A DNA stretch of 64,000 bases from Alkalinema sp. CACIAM 70d (GTDB lineage Bacteria; Cyanobacteriota; Cyanobacteriia; Leptolyngbyales; Leptolyngbyaceae): positions 62,001 to 126,000 of the forward strand of contig MUGG01000212.1 in assembly GCA_002148405.1 (NCBI GenBank), given 5' to 3'. Of the stretch, positions 16,764 to 25,134 are shown in pieces. Under the pieces are notes generated by a model, which did no database searches, was not told the origin of the DNA, and worked only from the letters and a program-made list of their open reading frames with translations. Within the stretch, counting starts at the first letter, position 1, and the number at the start of each line of letters is the position of its first letter. The translations under genes and the position numbers were made by a program.

Positions 16764-19700
16764 ATGGGATTCCGAATTTGTTGGATGGACGTTCTAATCG
16801 GGAGCAGCATCCTAGGTTGGGTTTGCACCCCCGCAATCGCTCAAGTCATTCCCGATGGTCTGGGTACCCAGGTGAAAACAACGGGGAATCAAATCGACAT
16901 TCAGGGGGGTACCCGATCGCGCAATGGCAATAACTTATTTCACAGCTTCGATCGCTTTAACCTTAATTCCAACCAAACCGCCGATTTTCAAGTGGATGCA
17001 GCGACCCGCAATGTCTTTGCGAGAGTTCGGGGCGGGGACGCCTCCGTCATTGATGGCTTACTAAAGCTCAGTGGCGGTTCAGCCAATTTGTACTTAATGA
17101 ATCCGGCGGGAATTCTCTTCGGCCCCAATGCCCGACTCAACTTACCCGCCATGTTTTCGGCAACAACGGCCACGGGGATTGGCTTTGACCAAGGCCGCTG
17201 GGACATCCAATCCAACGAGTCTCCCGAAAAGCTCACCAGTGCGCCCACCTCCCTTAGCTTTGCCTTGACGCAACCCGGCGCGATCGTGAATACGGGCCAT
17301 CTTGCAGTACAGCCGGGGCAGGGCATTCACTTGTCGGCGGGCACGATCGTCAATACAGGCACGCTACAGACTTCTGGGGGACAAATTACCCTGACGGCGG
17401 TTCCCGGTGGGCAGCAGGTGCGTCTGAGTCAAGCGGGCAGCGTCATGGGTTTGGAACTGTCTACCCAGCAACCGATCGCTCAGTGGACACCGGAAACGAT
17501 CGGGCAACTCCTCACCAAAACCCAAAATATCCACCATGCCACGCAATTAGAAACCACTTCCGACGGCAAAATTCACCTGAAAGGCTCCAGTGTATCGATC
17601 GCACCGACTCCAGGAACCGTCTTGGCCTCGGGAACCTTGGACACAACTTCTGAGCACCAGGGTGGCCGGGTGGAAATTTTGGGAGATCGGGTGCAAGTGG
17701 CCCAAGCCAAAATCCAAGCTGATGGTAATACAGGGGGCGGCACGATTCTGATTGGCGGGGAAAAACAAGGGCAGGGACGAAAAATCAATGCAACGGAAAC
17801 CCAGGTCGATCGGCAAAGTGTGATCAATGCCAACGCGCTTCACCAGGGAAATGGTGGGCAAGTCATTGTCTGGGCCGATCGGGATACGCAATTTGCCGGA
17901 ACCATCCAAGCACGGGGAGGGCAACAGCAAGGCGATGGTGGCTTTGTGGAAGTGTCGGGTAAGCAGCGGTTGCGCATGGCAGGTACCCTGGATGCTGGCG
18001 CACCGCAAGGAACGTTGGGACAGGTTTTGTTAGATCCCACCGATATCCTGATTAGCAAAGCGGGAAGTAATACTTTACCCGCTTCCGATGCTCCGGGTGA
18101 CATTTGGACAATTAGCCCCGATGCCCTTTCTAAAATTACTGGGAATTTAACCCTAACCGCCGATCGCAGTATTTGGTTTCAAGCCAGTCCCAACAGTTCG
18201 GAAAATAATGTCTCCTTGGGAGCTGGGGGACAAATTACCTTTCGAGCTGGTGCAGAGTTTCGCGCAGATGTGGCTTTGATCAGTGAAGGTCGATCGCTGC
18301 TGATTCAAGCGCCTAAAATTCAAGTGCAAACTATTAATACCACCCTAGCTCAAAATCGTCAGGGAGCGGTTACTTTGCAGGGTTTACCGAGTGATAGACT
18401 TGTTAATTCGTCTAGTAATATCTCTGGCAATGTATCTAGTAATTCATCTAGTTCTACAAAAGCAGCTCAAGTAGCTTTCCAGAATATTATTACCCCTGGT
18501 CAGAATGTTATCATTGATGCCGATCGTGTTAATGGCAACCTTATTTTAACGTCTGCTACCGATAGGGTGTTGCCTACGGGAACAGTTACAGTGACAGGAA
18601 GCCGAAAATTGAGTCTTTCGGGTGTCATTACCCAAGGACAAGATGTCACTTTGACTAGTCGCTTAGACCAAACAACAGGACAAATTCAAGTGGGGCCAGT
18701 TATCACCTTTGGTGGCTCTGTTCAAATGGCTGCGAATCGCATTCAAACAGGAATTATTTGGACGACACCTACTGGAATAACTAGCCAATTTCCTCAAGCA
18801 GGCAACATTACATTACAAGCCAATACCGATCTGGTCACTCGCCATCTTGAAGCTAATGGACAGGAGCAAGGACGTTCAGGCAATATTCGTTTAATTAATC
18901 CTTCAGGGGATGTAATAGTAGAGAGCATCCAAGCCTACGGCGGCAGTGGGGGTGGTAATGTAGAGATCCAAGGAGACAGCGTCCGCATTGTAGGAGCCCG
19001 CTACGACGAAATCGGGAAAAGTACGCAGGGGGATCCGATATATGAACCTAGCAGTATTAAAGTGGGCGAATCGTTAACGATTACCCAACGGGGAGGCATC
19101 ACCAATCAGCCTTTCATTATTGGAGATGCCAGTTTGAATGGCAGCAATCGTAAAATAGTTGTTGCAGGGCAAGCGGTGGAAACAGGAACGTTTTCGCTGC
19201 AAAACCAAACGGTTCAATATCAACCGCTTAAGAACTTTACCCTAACTGCGGAGAACCGAAGTCCCTATTTCCCTGATTTAGGCGGAGGCACTCTCCTCTA
19301 CCAAACCGTTGATCCCGGAAGTCGTTCAGTGTTCACGTTGGCAGATCTAGGACTGACGATTCCAGTAGACCCCGATCGCGATCAGGTGAAACTGTATCTT
19401 CGTCCAGTTGATTCTGCTCGGCAGCCGATCGGGAAACTCTTCGATGCAAGTGGCCGATTAATCACCAGCACAACTCCGATCCGCTTAACCGATCGACTCA
19501 CCTATGTTGCGCCTCCCCAAGGTGGAGATCCGAGTCAGTTTGAAGTGGTTGCTCTAGATCTTCCTCCTACCATAGAAGCCCTAGAAACTGCCCCTCGGGT
19601 TTCGCTACTCTTCTCCGCTCCGCTCCTCCCCACTGAGGAACCCCCTGCTCCCAGCCTCAACACTACGAAAATTTCACTGAACTTAAATTCTTCCCTTTCC

Positions 19701-20903
19701 AATGTTTCCGTAGAAGAAGCTGCACGGACTGATAACCAACTGAGCCAGGAATATATTTCTGTGTTTGGGGGCGAACTACCTAAATTTGTGGATGGAACCG
19801 AGTTGGCTCGACAAATTGAAAAGCAGTTGAAAATTCGACCTGCATTAGTTTACGTTCGCACTCAATTAAATGAATTAGAATTGACGTTAATCACTGCACG
19901 GGGACGGTTTCGGAAACGGGTTCCTGTCAGCCGCGATCGCTTGTTAGATCTCGTGAAAAGCTTTCGACGAGAAATTACCAATCCTTTAAAAACCCACAGT
20001 ACCAGCTATTTAGCCAGTGCCAAAAAGTTATATGAGTGGATTATTAATCCTCTCAAGGCTGATTTAGATCATCAAGCAATTACCAATCTTGTCTTTCTGC
20101 CGGAATCGGGCCTGCGGGCCTTGCCCTATGCTGCACTCCATGATGGGCAAAAATTTCTAATTGAGCAATACAGCGTAGGGTTGATGCCCAGTTTAGGATT
20201 AACCCAAACCAATTACTTAGATTTGCGCCAGAGCCGGGTACTCGCGATCGGGATTTCGGAAGTCACCCAAGGCCAACTCCCGTTACCCATGGTGAAAACA
20301 GAGCTAGCCACCATTTCCCAACTCTGGAAAAAGCAAACCACCTACCTGAATCAAGCCGCTACGTTTAACCAACTCAAAACTGCACGACAGAACCAGGACT
20401 TTCAAATTGTCCATGTGGCAACCCATGCTAACTTTACCGCCGAATCTCCTAAGGATGCTTATATTCAACTTTGGAACGATCGGTTGAAGTTAGACCAAAT
20501 TCGCCAGTTAGATTGGAATAATCCCCCTGTTGAGTTGCTGATTTTAAGTGCTTGCCGAACCGCTTTAGGCAACCGAGAAGCTGAGCTAGGATTTGCGGGT
20601 TTAGCCATTCAAACGGGGGTAAAGACCGCGATCGCAAGTCTATGGTACGTCAATGACACAGCTACGATGTCCCTCATTAGCCAGTTTTACCACTCTATGC
20701 AAACCTTTCCTGTGAAGTCCGATGCACTGCGTCAAGCCCAAATGGCGATGGCGAAGGGTATAATTACCTTCAAGGATGGAAAAATTATGGGATTATCCTC
20801 AGGTGCCAGCATTAGCATTCCGAGTTCCCTTTCAACTAGTGATTCTAACTTTAGACATCCCTATTACTGGGCTGCATTCACCATGATTGGTAATCCTTGG
20901 TGA
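16764..20903 (+). CDS. TpsA exoprotein with filamentous-haemagglutinin N-terminal domain and C-terminal CHAT protease domain
   Basis: 1379 residues. A signal peptide ends near PAIAQ. The TPS secretion domain (about 28-280) carries the haemagglutination-activity features GNNLFHSFDRFNLN and NLYLMNPAGILFGPNARLNL. A repetitive beta-helix-type region runs to about residue 720, followed by a linker and Pro-rich stretch. Residues of about 1030-1379 are a CHAT domain. The caspase-like catalytic dyad is present: H1221 in HVATHA and C1264 in LILSACRTALG. Export would be through the TpsB at 11020-12627. Downstream targets of the protease are unknown. Codon 1 at 16764 follows AAGAGGG. The TPS-CHAT fusion places a caspase-like enzyme outside the cell or on its surface, if processing leaves it attached. 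Confidence 0.9.
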   Translation: MGFRICWMDVLIGSSILGWVCTPAIAQVIPDGLGTQVKTTGNQIDIQGGTRSRNGNNLFHSFDRFNLNSNQTADFQVDAATRNVFARVRGGDASVIDGLLKLSGGSANLYLMNPAGILFGPNARLNLPAMFSATTATGIGFDQGRWDIQSNESPEKLTSAPTSLSFALTQPGAIVNTGHLAVQPGQGIHLSAGTIVNTGTLQTSGGQITLTAVPGGQQVRLSQAGSVMGLELSTQQPIAQWTPETIGQLLTKTQNIHHATQLETTSDGKIHLKGSSVSIAPTPGTVLASGTLDTTSEHQGGRVEILGDRVQVAQAKIQADGNTGGGTILIGGEKQGQGRKINATETQVDRQSVINANALHQGNGGQVIVWADRDTQFAGTIQARGGQQQGDGGFVEVSGKQRLRMAGTLDAGAPQGTLGQVLLDPTDILISKAGSNTLPASDAPGDIWTISPDALSKITGNLTLTADRSIWFQASPNSSENNVSLGAGGQITFRAGAEFRADVALISEGRSLLIQAPKIQVQTINTTLAQNRQGAVTLQGLPSDRLVNSSSNISGNVSSNSSSSTKAAQVAFQNIITPGQNVIIDADRVNGNLILTSATDRVLPTGTVTVTGSRKLSLSGVITQGQDVTLTSRLDQTTGQIQVGPVITFGGSVQMAANRIQTGIIWTTPTGITSQFPQAGNITLQANTDLVTRHLEANGQEQGRSGNIRLINPSGDVIVESIQAYGGSGGGNVEIQGDSVRIVGARYDEIGKSTQGDPIYEPSSIKVGESLTITQRGGITNQPFIIGDASLNGSNRKIVVAGQAVETGTFSLQNQTVQYQPLKNFTLTAENRSPYFPDLGGGTLLYQTVDPGSRSVFTLADLGLTIPVDPDRDQVKLYLRPVDSARQPIGKLFDASGRLITSTTPIRLTDRLTYVAPPQGGDPSQFEVVALDLPPTIEALETAPRVSLLFSAPLLPTEEPPAPSLNTTKISLNLNSSLSNVSVEEAARTDNQLSQEYISVFGGELPKFVDGTELARQIEKQLKIRPALVYVRTQLNELELTLITARGRFRKRVPVSRDRLLDLVKSFRREITNPLKTHSTSYLASAKKLYEWIINPLKADLDHQAITNLVFLPESGLRALPYAALHDGQKFLIEQYSVGLMPSLGLTQTNYLDLRQSRVLAIGISEVTQGQLPLPMVKTELATISQLWKKQTTYLNQAATFNQLKTARQNQDFQIVHVATHANFTAESPKDAYIQLWNDRLKLDQIRQLDWNNPPVELLILSACRTALGNREAELGFAGLAIQTGVKTAIASLWYVNDTATMSLISQFYHSMQTFPVKSDALRQAQMAMAKGIITFKDGKIMGLSSGASISIPSSLSTSDSNFRHPYYWAAFTMIGNPW

Positions 20904-21577
20904 GAACAAGGTGAGAACAAGGTGCTTAGATTAATCAGATTGATGACTTTCCTTCTACTCCCTGGGATCTATTTCCTGCGATTTATTCCCTGCGATTTAC
21001 TCCCTAATCTCTATTCCCTGCGATCGTAGCAACTCGATCGACTCCCAGCGCTTTCTATCCAATTGCAGTGTAGGGCCTGTTGACTACAGGCAAACCCGAT
21101 TGCTGAAATTTGTGATGTGGATCAATCCCTAGCTTGAGTTTGATCTCTGTATTTTCTCTGACATCTCGTTATACTGATGACAAAAAATCAATTATTATCT
21201 CAGGTGCTCTATCTAATTTATTCACCCGACTGTCCGATCGAGGTCTTCTATCATCCTTGAGCCAAGATCCCCAACTTGGACACTTGCACCCGTTTTGTCA
21301 TCGTCTACCTTCACTCAGTTTCCTGTTCCTAATTGATTGCTCAACATCCTACTGCAGTTAAAAACGCTTGGTGTTATATAGGCGTGGTTTTAACTACAAA
21401 GTTCAGAAGTCAGTTGTCATTCATCCTGAAAGCTCGTGATTGGGGGGGCGGGTTTAATCAATTTTCTGAGCTAGATTCTTTGCTAAGTGAACTTTTGAGC
21501 TAATTTAAGTCAGCGTTCATCTCTCCATATCTTGGTTTCCAATATTTCTTCTCTGTTCTATAAGATTTAAATGACTG
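20904..21577. other. Gene-free spacer with short direct repeats
   Basis: 674 bp with no convincing gene. It opens with two copies of the 11-bp unit GTGAGAACAAG (20900-20921). Around 20958-21022 a phrase of the type TTCCCTGCGATTTA recurs three or four times in imperfect form. A 75-codon frame at 21134-21361 has no ribosome site and no recognisable sequence. The 3' part must carry the promoter of the phosphodiesterase gene. Confidence 0.6.
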
Positions 21578-22378
21578 ATGGTTCCTGTTTCTCCCCTCAA
21601 AATCGTCCAATTGACCGATACGCACTTGTTTCGTGAGCGTAATCAAAATTTAATTGGCATTCCTACGGCGGAGTCTTTAGACAATGTCGTTAAGCAGGTT
21701 ATGGAATTGCCCGCAATGCCAGACTTAATTTTGCTAACAGGCGATCTCTCCCAGGATGGTTCCCTTGTTTCCTATGAACATGTTTATAACAGTCTAAAGT
21801 TGCTGGATTTGCCCATCTACTGGCTCCCTGGCAATCATGATTGTCTAGAAAACATGTTGCCAATCCTCACCCAGTCTCCTTTTTTAGGGGAAAAGCAGTT
21901 TCAGCAGGGAAACTGGCAATTTATTTTATTAAATTCTCAAATTCCAGGGGATGTTCCCGGTTATTTATCCCAGGAAACCCTGGACTGGCTCGATCGACAA
22001 CTCAGCCAGCTTATCAAGACCCCAACGATTCTTTCTCTTCACCATCCACCTTTTTCTTTAGAGACGGACTGGCTAGACAATAGTGCGCTCCAGAATCCCG
22101 ATGATTTATTTACCGTCATCGATCGTCATCCCCAGGTCAAGCTCGTTCTGTTTGGCCATATTCATCAAGAGTTTCAGATTGAGCGTAACGGAGTGACCTA
22201 TTTAGCTTGTCCTTCCACTTGCATCCAATTTGCGCGGGGAAGTGCGACCTTTGCGTTGGACAATTGTTCTCCAGGGTTTCGGTCTGTAGATCTCTATCCC
22301 GATGGGTCTTGGCAGAGTATCGTTCATCGGGTGAGCTACGATCGCCAAGTTGATATGGCTTGCCAGGATGGCTACTAG
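21578..22378 (+). CDS. cpdA: CpdA-type 3',5'-cyclic-AMP phosphodiesterase (metallophosphoesterase)
   Basis: 266 residues, cytoplasmic, no signal peptide. Class III phosphodiesterase that hydrolyses cAMP to AMP in characterised relatives. The binuclear metal site is complete: LTDTHLF (D and H), TGDLSQDG, PGNHD, LHHPP, FGHIH. The TDTHL and GDLSQDGS forms are characteristic of CpdA rather than general phosphatases. Together with the CHASE2 cyclase at 8800-10722 it gives this stretch both synthesis and breakdown of cAMP. It is not in one operon with the cyclase. Related enzymes often have broader specificity, so cAMP as sole substrate is not certain. Confidence 0.78.
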   Translation: MVPVSPLKIVQLTDTHLFRERNQNLIGIPTAESLDNVVKQVMELPAMPDLILLTGDLSQDGSLVSYEHVYNSLKLLDLPIYWLPGNHDCLENMLPILTQSPFLGEKQFQQGNWQFILLNSQIPGDVPGYLSQETLDWLDRQLSQLIKTPTILSLHHPPFSLETDWLDNSALQNPDDLFTVIDRHPQVKLVLFGHIHQEFQIERNGVTYLACPSTCIQFARGSATFALDNCSPGFRSVDLYPDGSWQSIVHRVSYDRQVDMACQDGY

Positions 22379-22447
22379 GCCCTAGGAGCCATTCAAGGTC
22401 GTGATGCAAAAATCGCTGCTGACTTGGAGTAAGTCAGTTGGATGCGC

Positions 22448-22912
22448 CTAGACTTGTCCTGCACTTGGATGATGACGTTCTAAGATTAACGTCACTGGGC
22501 CATCATTCTCGATCGTCACTTGCATCTTGGCCCCAAATTTCCCGGTTGCGACCTTCAGGCCACTAGCTCGCAACTTTTCGACAAAGCGATCGTAGAGTTG
22601 TTCTGCCAAGGTTGGACTGGCCGCCCGATCGAAGGAAGGGCGGCGGCCTTTGCGACAATCGCCGTAGAGAGTAAATTGGCTAACCACGAGAATTTCTCCC
22701 GCAATGTCCTGGACTGAGCGATCGAAGCGTCCTGCGTCACCCTCTGGAAAAACGCGCAGCTCTAAACATTTTTGTGCCATCCAATCCAACTCGACTTCGG
22801 TGTCGCTATCGGTAATTCCCACCAATAAATTGAGCCCACGTCCAATCTGGCCAACCACTTCCCCAGCGATCGTGACTTGGGAAGCGGACACTCGTTGCAC
22901 AATCACTCTCAT
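22448..22912 (-). CDS. dtd: D-aminoacyl-tRNA deacylase
   Basis: 154 residues, the full length of the DTD family. It hydrolyses D-aminoacyl-tRNA (and glycyl-tRNA-Ala) to prevent misuse of D-amino acids. Begins MRVIVQRVSASQVTIAGEVV, with LNLLVGI, the SQFTLYGD motif in a well-preserved form (VSQFTLYGDCRKGRRPSFDRAA) and the C-terminal Gly-cisPro-containing segment (NDGPVTLIL). It is an ordinary housekeeping gene, convergent with cpdA (70-bp gap) and probably the distal gene of a leftward group beginning at the ferredoxin-like gene. Confidence 0.95.
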   Translation of the reverse strand: MRVIVQRVSASQVTIAGEVVGQIGRGLNLLVGITDSDTEVELDWMAQKCLELRVFPEGDAGRFDRSVQDIAGEILVVSQFTLYGDCRKGRRPSFDRAASPTLAEQLYDRFVEKLRASGLKVATGKFGAKMQVTIENDGPVTLILERHHPSAGQV

Positions 22913-22983
22913 AGGTTACTGTGATGGTTATTACGCCGCTAAGGTTGCAACGCTGTTCAACACAAAACTCACCAAAATCAAAC

Positions 22984-23295
22984 TTATGACTCTTGGAGGC
23001 GAGACCAGTCAAAGTGAAAGCGGGGATTGAGCAGGGATGAAACGGGCTGATTATTGCGCAGGTGTTGCTCGATAATTTGTTCAATATGTTGGGGCTTGAC
23101 TTCGCAGTACCAAACCTGATCCGGCAGAATTTGCATTGAGGGCCCCAAATTACATTGACCTAGGCACCCACTCGCTTCCACTTGCACATTCTCTGGAACC
23201 GATCGTGCTTGCCATTGATCCAAAAGTTCTGCTGCACCCCGTGCCATGCAGTTTCGATATTGACAGACTAGGACTTGGCGTAGAGGGATAGTCAT
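22984..23295 (-). CDS. Thioredoxin-like [2Fe-2S] ferredoxin
   Basis: 103 residues. Four cysteines occur in the thioredoxin-like ferredoxin pattern: CQYRNC near residues 10-15 and CLGQC near residues 45-49, the second in SGCLGQCNLGPSM. This is the family of clostridial/Aquifex [2Fe-2S] ferredoxins and the NuoE C-terminal fold. It likely transfers electrons; the partner is unknown. It lies 71 bp upstream of dtd and 89 bp downstream of the CobW-type gene on the same strand. Confidence 0.82.
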   Translation of the reverse strand: MTIPLRQVLVCQYRNCMARGAAELLDQWQARSVPENVQVEASGCLGQCNLGPSMQILPDQVWYCEVKPQHIEQIIEQHLRNNQPVSSLLNPRFHFDWSRLQES

Positions 23296-23384
23296 ATTGA
23301 ATAAAGTACTGGGTGAAACACTGATTGAAGTACTGAGAAAATACCAAGTGAAACCCTGAGCAAACTTTAGCGTTAACGACAGAA

Positions 23385-24620
23385 TTACCGCCCGAATCCT
23401 TTACCACGACTTTGACTCGCGATTGTTAAACAATCATTTAATTGTTGCCGTAGTGTTTCGTGATCAAGCTGTTGACCAATCAAAACGAGTTGGTTCTTAC
23501 GGTCGTTGGTTTTCCATTGATCATCATCTAAAGAGAACCGTTTACCACTCAGGTGGAAAATGTGGCGTTTTGGACTTTCGTTAAACCAGAGGATGCCCTT
23601 CGCACGGAACACATTCTCGGGTAATTGGTTATCGAGGAAGTGCTGAAACTTTTTGATGGCAAAGGGGCGATCGCTTTGAAAGGACAACGATGTAAAGCCA
23701 TCCATTTCTAAGTGATCGGAGTGGTGATGGTGATGATCATGGCTGTGGTGATCGTGGCTATGGTGATCATGCTCGCAATGACCATGCTCATGATCGCAGT
23801 TGGAATGATCGTGAGGCTCGTGGCTGTGGTGATCATGCCCCTGATGTGCATGCTCACAGTGGCCATGCTCATGGTCGCAATTGGAATGATCGTGATGATC
23901 ATGGCTGTGGTCATGGCTGTGGTCATGACTGTGGTGTTGTCCTGACTGGCTGGACTCAGTTTCAAAATATTGATCGGATTCAAACAGCCCAACGCTTAGG
24001 AGTAAGGACAGGGGCACATTGCCCTTAGTTGTGCGGAGAATGCGTGCACCTTCTTTCATTTCACGGATCCGCACCTCTAATAAGTCCAGATCCGCTTCAT
24101 CTACTAGATCTGCTTTGTTGAGCAAAATAATATCGCCATAGGCCAATTGGCTATAGGCGGCTTGGCTATTAAACAAATCCAAACTGAAGTTTTCGGAATC
24201 TACCACGGTAATAATGGAATCCAATCGGGTCAAATCCCGCAATTCCGTTCCCAAAAAAGTTAAGGCCACAGGCAGCGGATCAGCCAAGCCCGTCGTTTCC
24301 ACCACGAGGTAGTCAATCTTGTCCGATCGCTCCAGAACTTTATAAACCGCATTGACCAAATCCTCATTAATGGTGCAGCAGATGCAACCATTGCTGAGTT
24401 CCACCATGGTATTGTCTTCGTCGGTTTGGATAATCAGCTCGTTATCGATCCCAATTTCGCCAAACTCGTTGACTAACACAGCGGTTTTCAGTCCTTGCTG
24501 ATTCGACAGAATATGGTTCAGGAGCGTGGTTTTTCCGCTGCCCAAAAATCCGGTGATGATGGTGACGGGCATTCCGGTTTTGGGCGTATCCATGGTGTCG
24601 AGAACAGCAACTGAAGACAT
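23385..24620 (-). CDS. CobW/COG0523-family GTP-binding metallochaperone with long histidine tract
   Basis: 411 residues. G3E GTPase: Walker A TGFLGSGKTTLL at 23-34, the family metal motif GCICC (CxCC), and the guanine-specificity motif NKAD. A His/Asp-rich insertion of about 75 residues (about 228-302, nucleotides 23716-23937) separates the GTPase from the C-terminal CobW domain. It contains a direct duplication around HSNCDHEHGHCEH. COG0523 proteins load Zn, Co or other metals onto clients; a zinc role is suggested by the His/Cys load but not shown. The start at ATG 24620 is preferred because the upstream 32 codons (to 24716) have no family counterpart. Divergent from cysS across 514 bp; I see no clear Zur box. 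Confidence 0.88.
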   Translation of the reverse strand: MSSVAVLDTMDTPKTGMPVTIITGFLGSGKTTLLNHILSNQQGLKTAVLVNEFGEIGIDNELIIQTDEDNTMVELSNGCICCTINEDLVNAVYKVLERSDKIDYLVVETTGLADPLPVALTFLGTELRDLTRLDSIITVVDSENFSLDLFNSQAAYSQLAYGDIILLNKADLVDEADLDLLEVRIREMKEGARILRTTKGNVPLSLLLSVGLFESDQYFETESSQSGQHHSHDHSHDHSHDHHDHSNCDHEHGHCEHAHQGHDHHSHEPHDHSNCDHEHGHCEHDHHSHDHHSHDHHHHHSDHLEMDGFTSLSFQSDRPFAIKKFQHFLDNQLPENVFRAKGILWFNESPKRHIFHLSGKRFSLDDDQWKTNDRKNQLVLIGQQLDHETLRQQLNDCLTIASQSRGKGFGR

Positions 24621-24967
24621 GGCAAGTTTGCAGCAACAGAAAGTAGTTACACTGGAATATACTTTTGGGCGATCGTTGTGCGCGATCGGGCGATCAAAGT
24701 CATCGCACCTACCCATGGTCTAGCTTACCTTAAGCAACTGTCAGGTTGTGAAAGTTCAAGTGATTTACCTCAGTAATCTTGCTTGGATCCAGCCTTGGGT
24801 TGAGGTCTAGCGATGATTATTACTTCGGCGATCGACGGCTAGATCCAGACGATCGCTTTAGCTTGTTGCGTGGAGGGATGAAACTGAAGCAGAGTTGCAC
24901 TGAAATTGATCGGTCAATCGATCGAGTAGCCCATCGACTAACAAAAGGTCGCAATCGCTAGTCTATA

Positions 24968-24999
24968 GTTGACCCTCACGAAAGTTGACCCTCACGAAC
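24968..24999. repeat. Tandem repeat, 16 bp x 2
   Basis: GTTGACCCTCACGAAA (24968-24983) directly followed by GTTGACCCTCACGAAC (24984-24999), differing only in the last base. Confidence 0.85.
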
Positions 25000-25084
25000 C
25001 GATGAGAACTCTAGCCATAATCTCTGCTCTAGCTAGGGGTCTAGGTTTCGTGGATTAAGCAACTCGAACTGGCCTGATTTTCTA

Positions 25085-25124
25085 CTACCGCTGTTTTTTG
25101 CTACCGCTGTTTTTGCTATCGCTG
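25085..25124. repeat. Tandem repeat, 15-16 bp x 2.5, upstream of cysS
   Basis: CTACCGCTGTTTTTTG (25085-25100), CTACCGCTGTTTTTG (25101-25115), then CTATCGCTG (25116-25124). It ends 10 bases before the cysS ATG, so it lies in the untranslated leader or core promoter. Confidence 0.75.
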
Positions 25125-25134
25125 AGTATCAATT

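Larger units (their letters stand above)
24621..25134. other. Divergent spacer between the CobW gene and cysS, with tandem repeats
   Basis: 514 bp. No gene supported. Two adjacent 16-bp copies of GTTGACCCTCACGAA plus A or C lie at 24968-24999, and CTACCGCTGTTTTTTG at 25085-25115 is repeated almost exactly, with a third partial copy CTATCGCTG just before the cysS start. Promoters for both genes must lie here. Confidence 0.6.

Noticed and set aside
21134..21361. 75-codon + strand frame in the spacer before cpdA
   Set aside because: No ribosome site, Ser/Leu-rich composition without recognisable motif, and the surrounding spacer is repeat-like.
23712..23945. + strand frame of nearly pure Val/Met/Ile opposite the CobW gene
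   Set aside because: It is the complement of the His/Asp codons of the metal-binding tract and has no independent coding signs.
24779..24961. 60-codon frame in the CobW-cysS spacer
   Set aside because: Arg/Asp-rich from CGATCG-containing sequence, no ribosome site, no homology cue.
24968..24999. CRISPR array from the 16-bp repeats
   Set aside because: Copies are directly adjacent with no spacers and too short, here and at all the other repeat loci; no cas genes are present.
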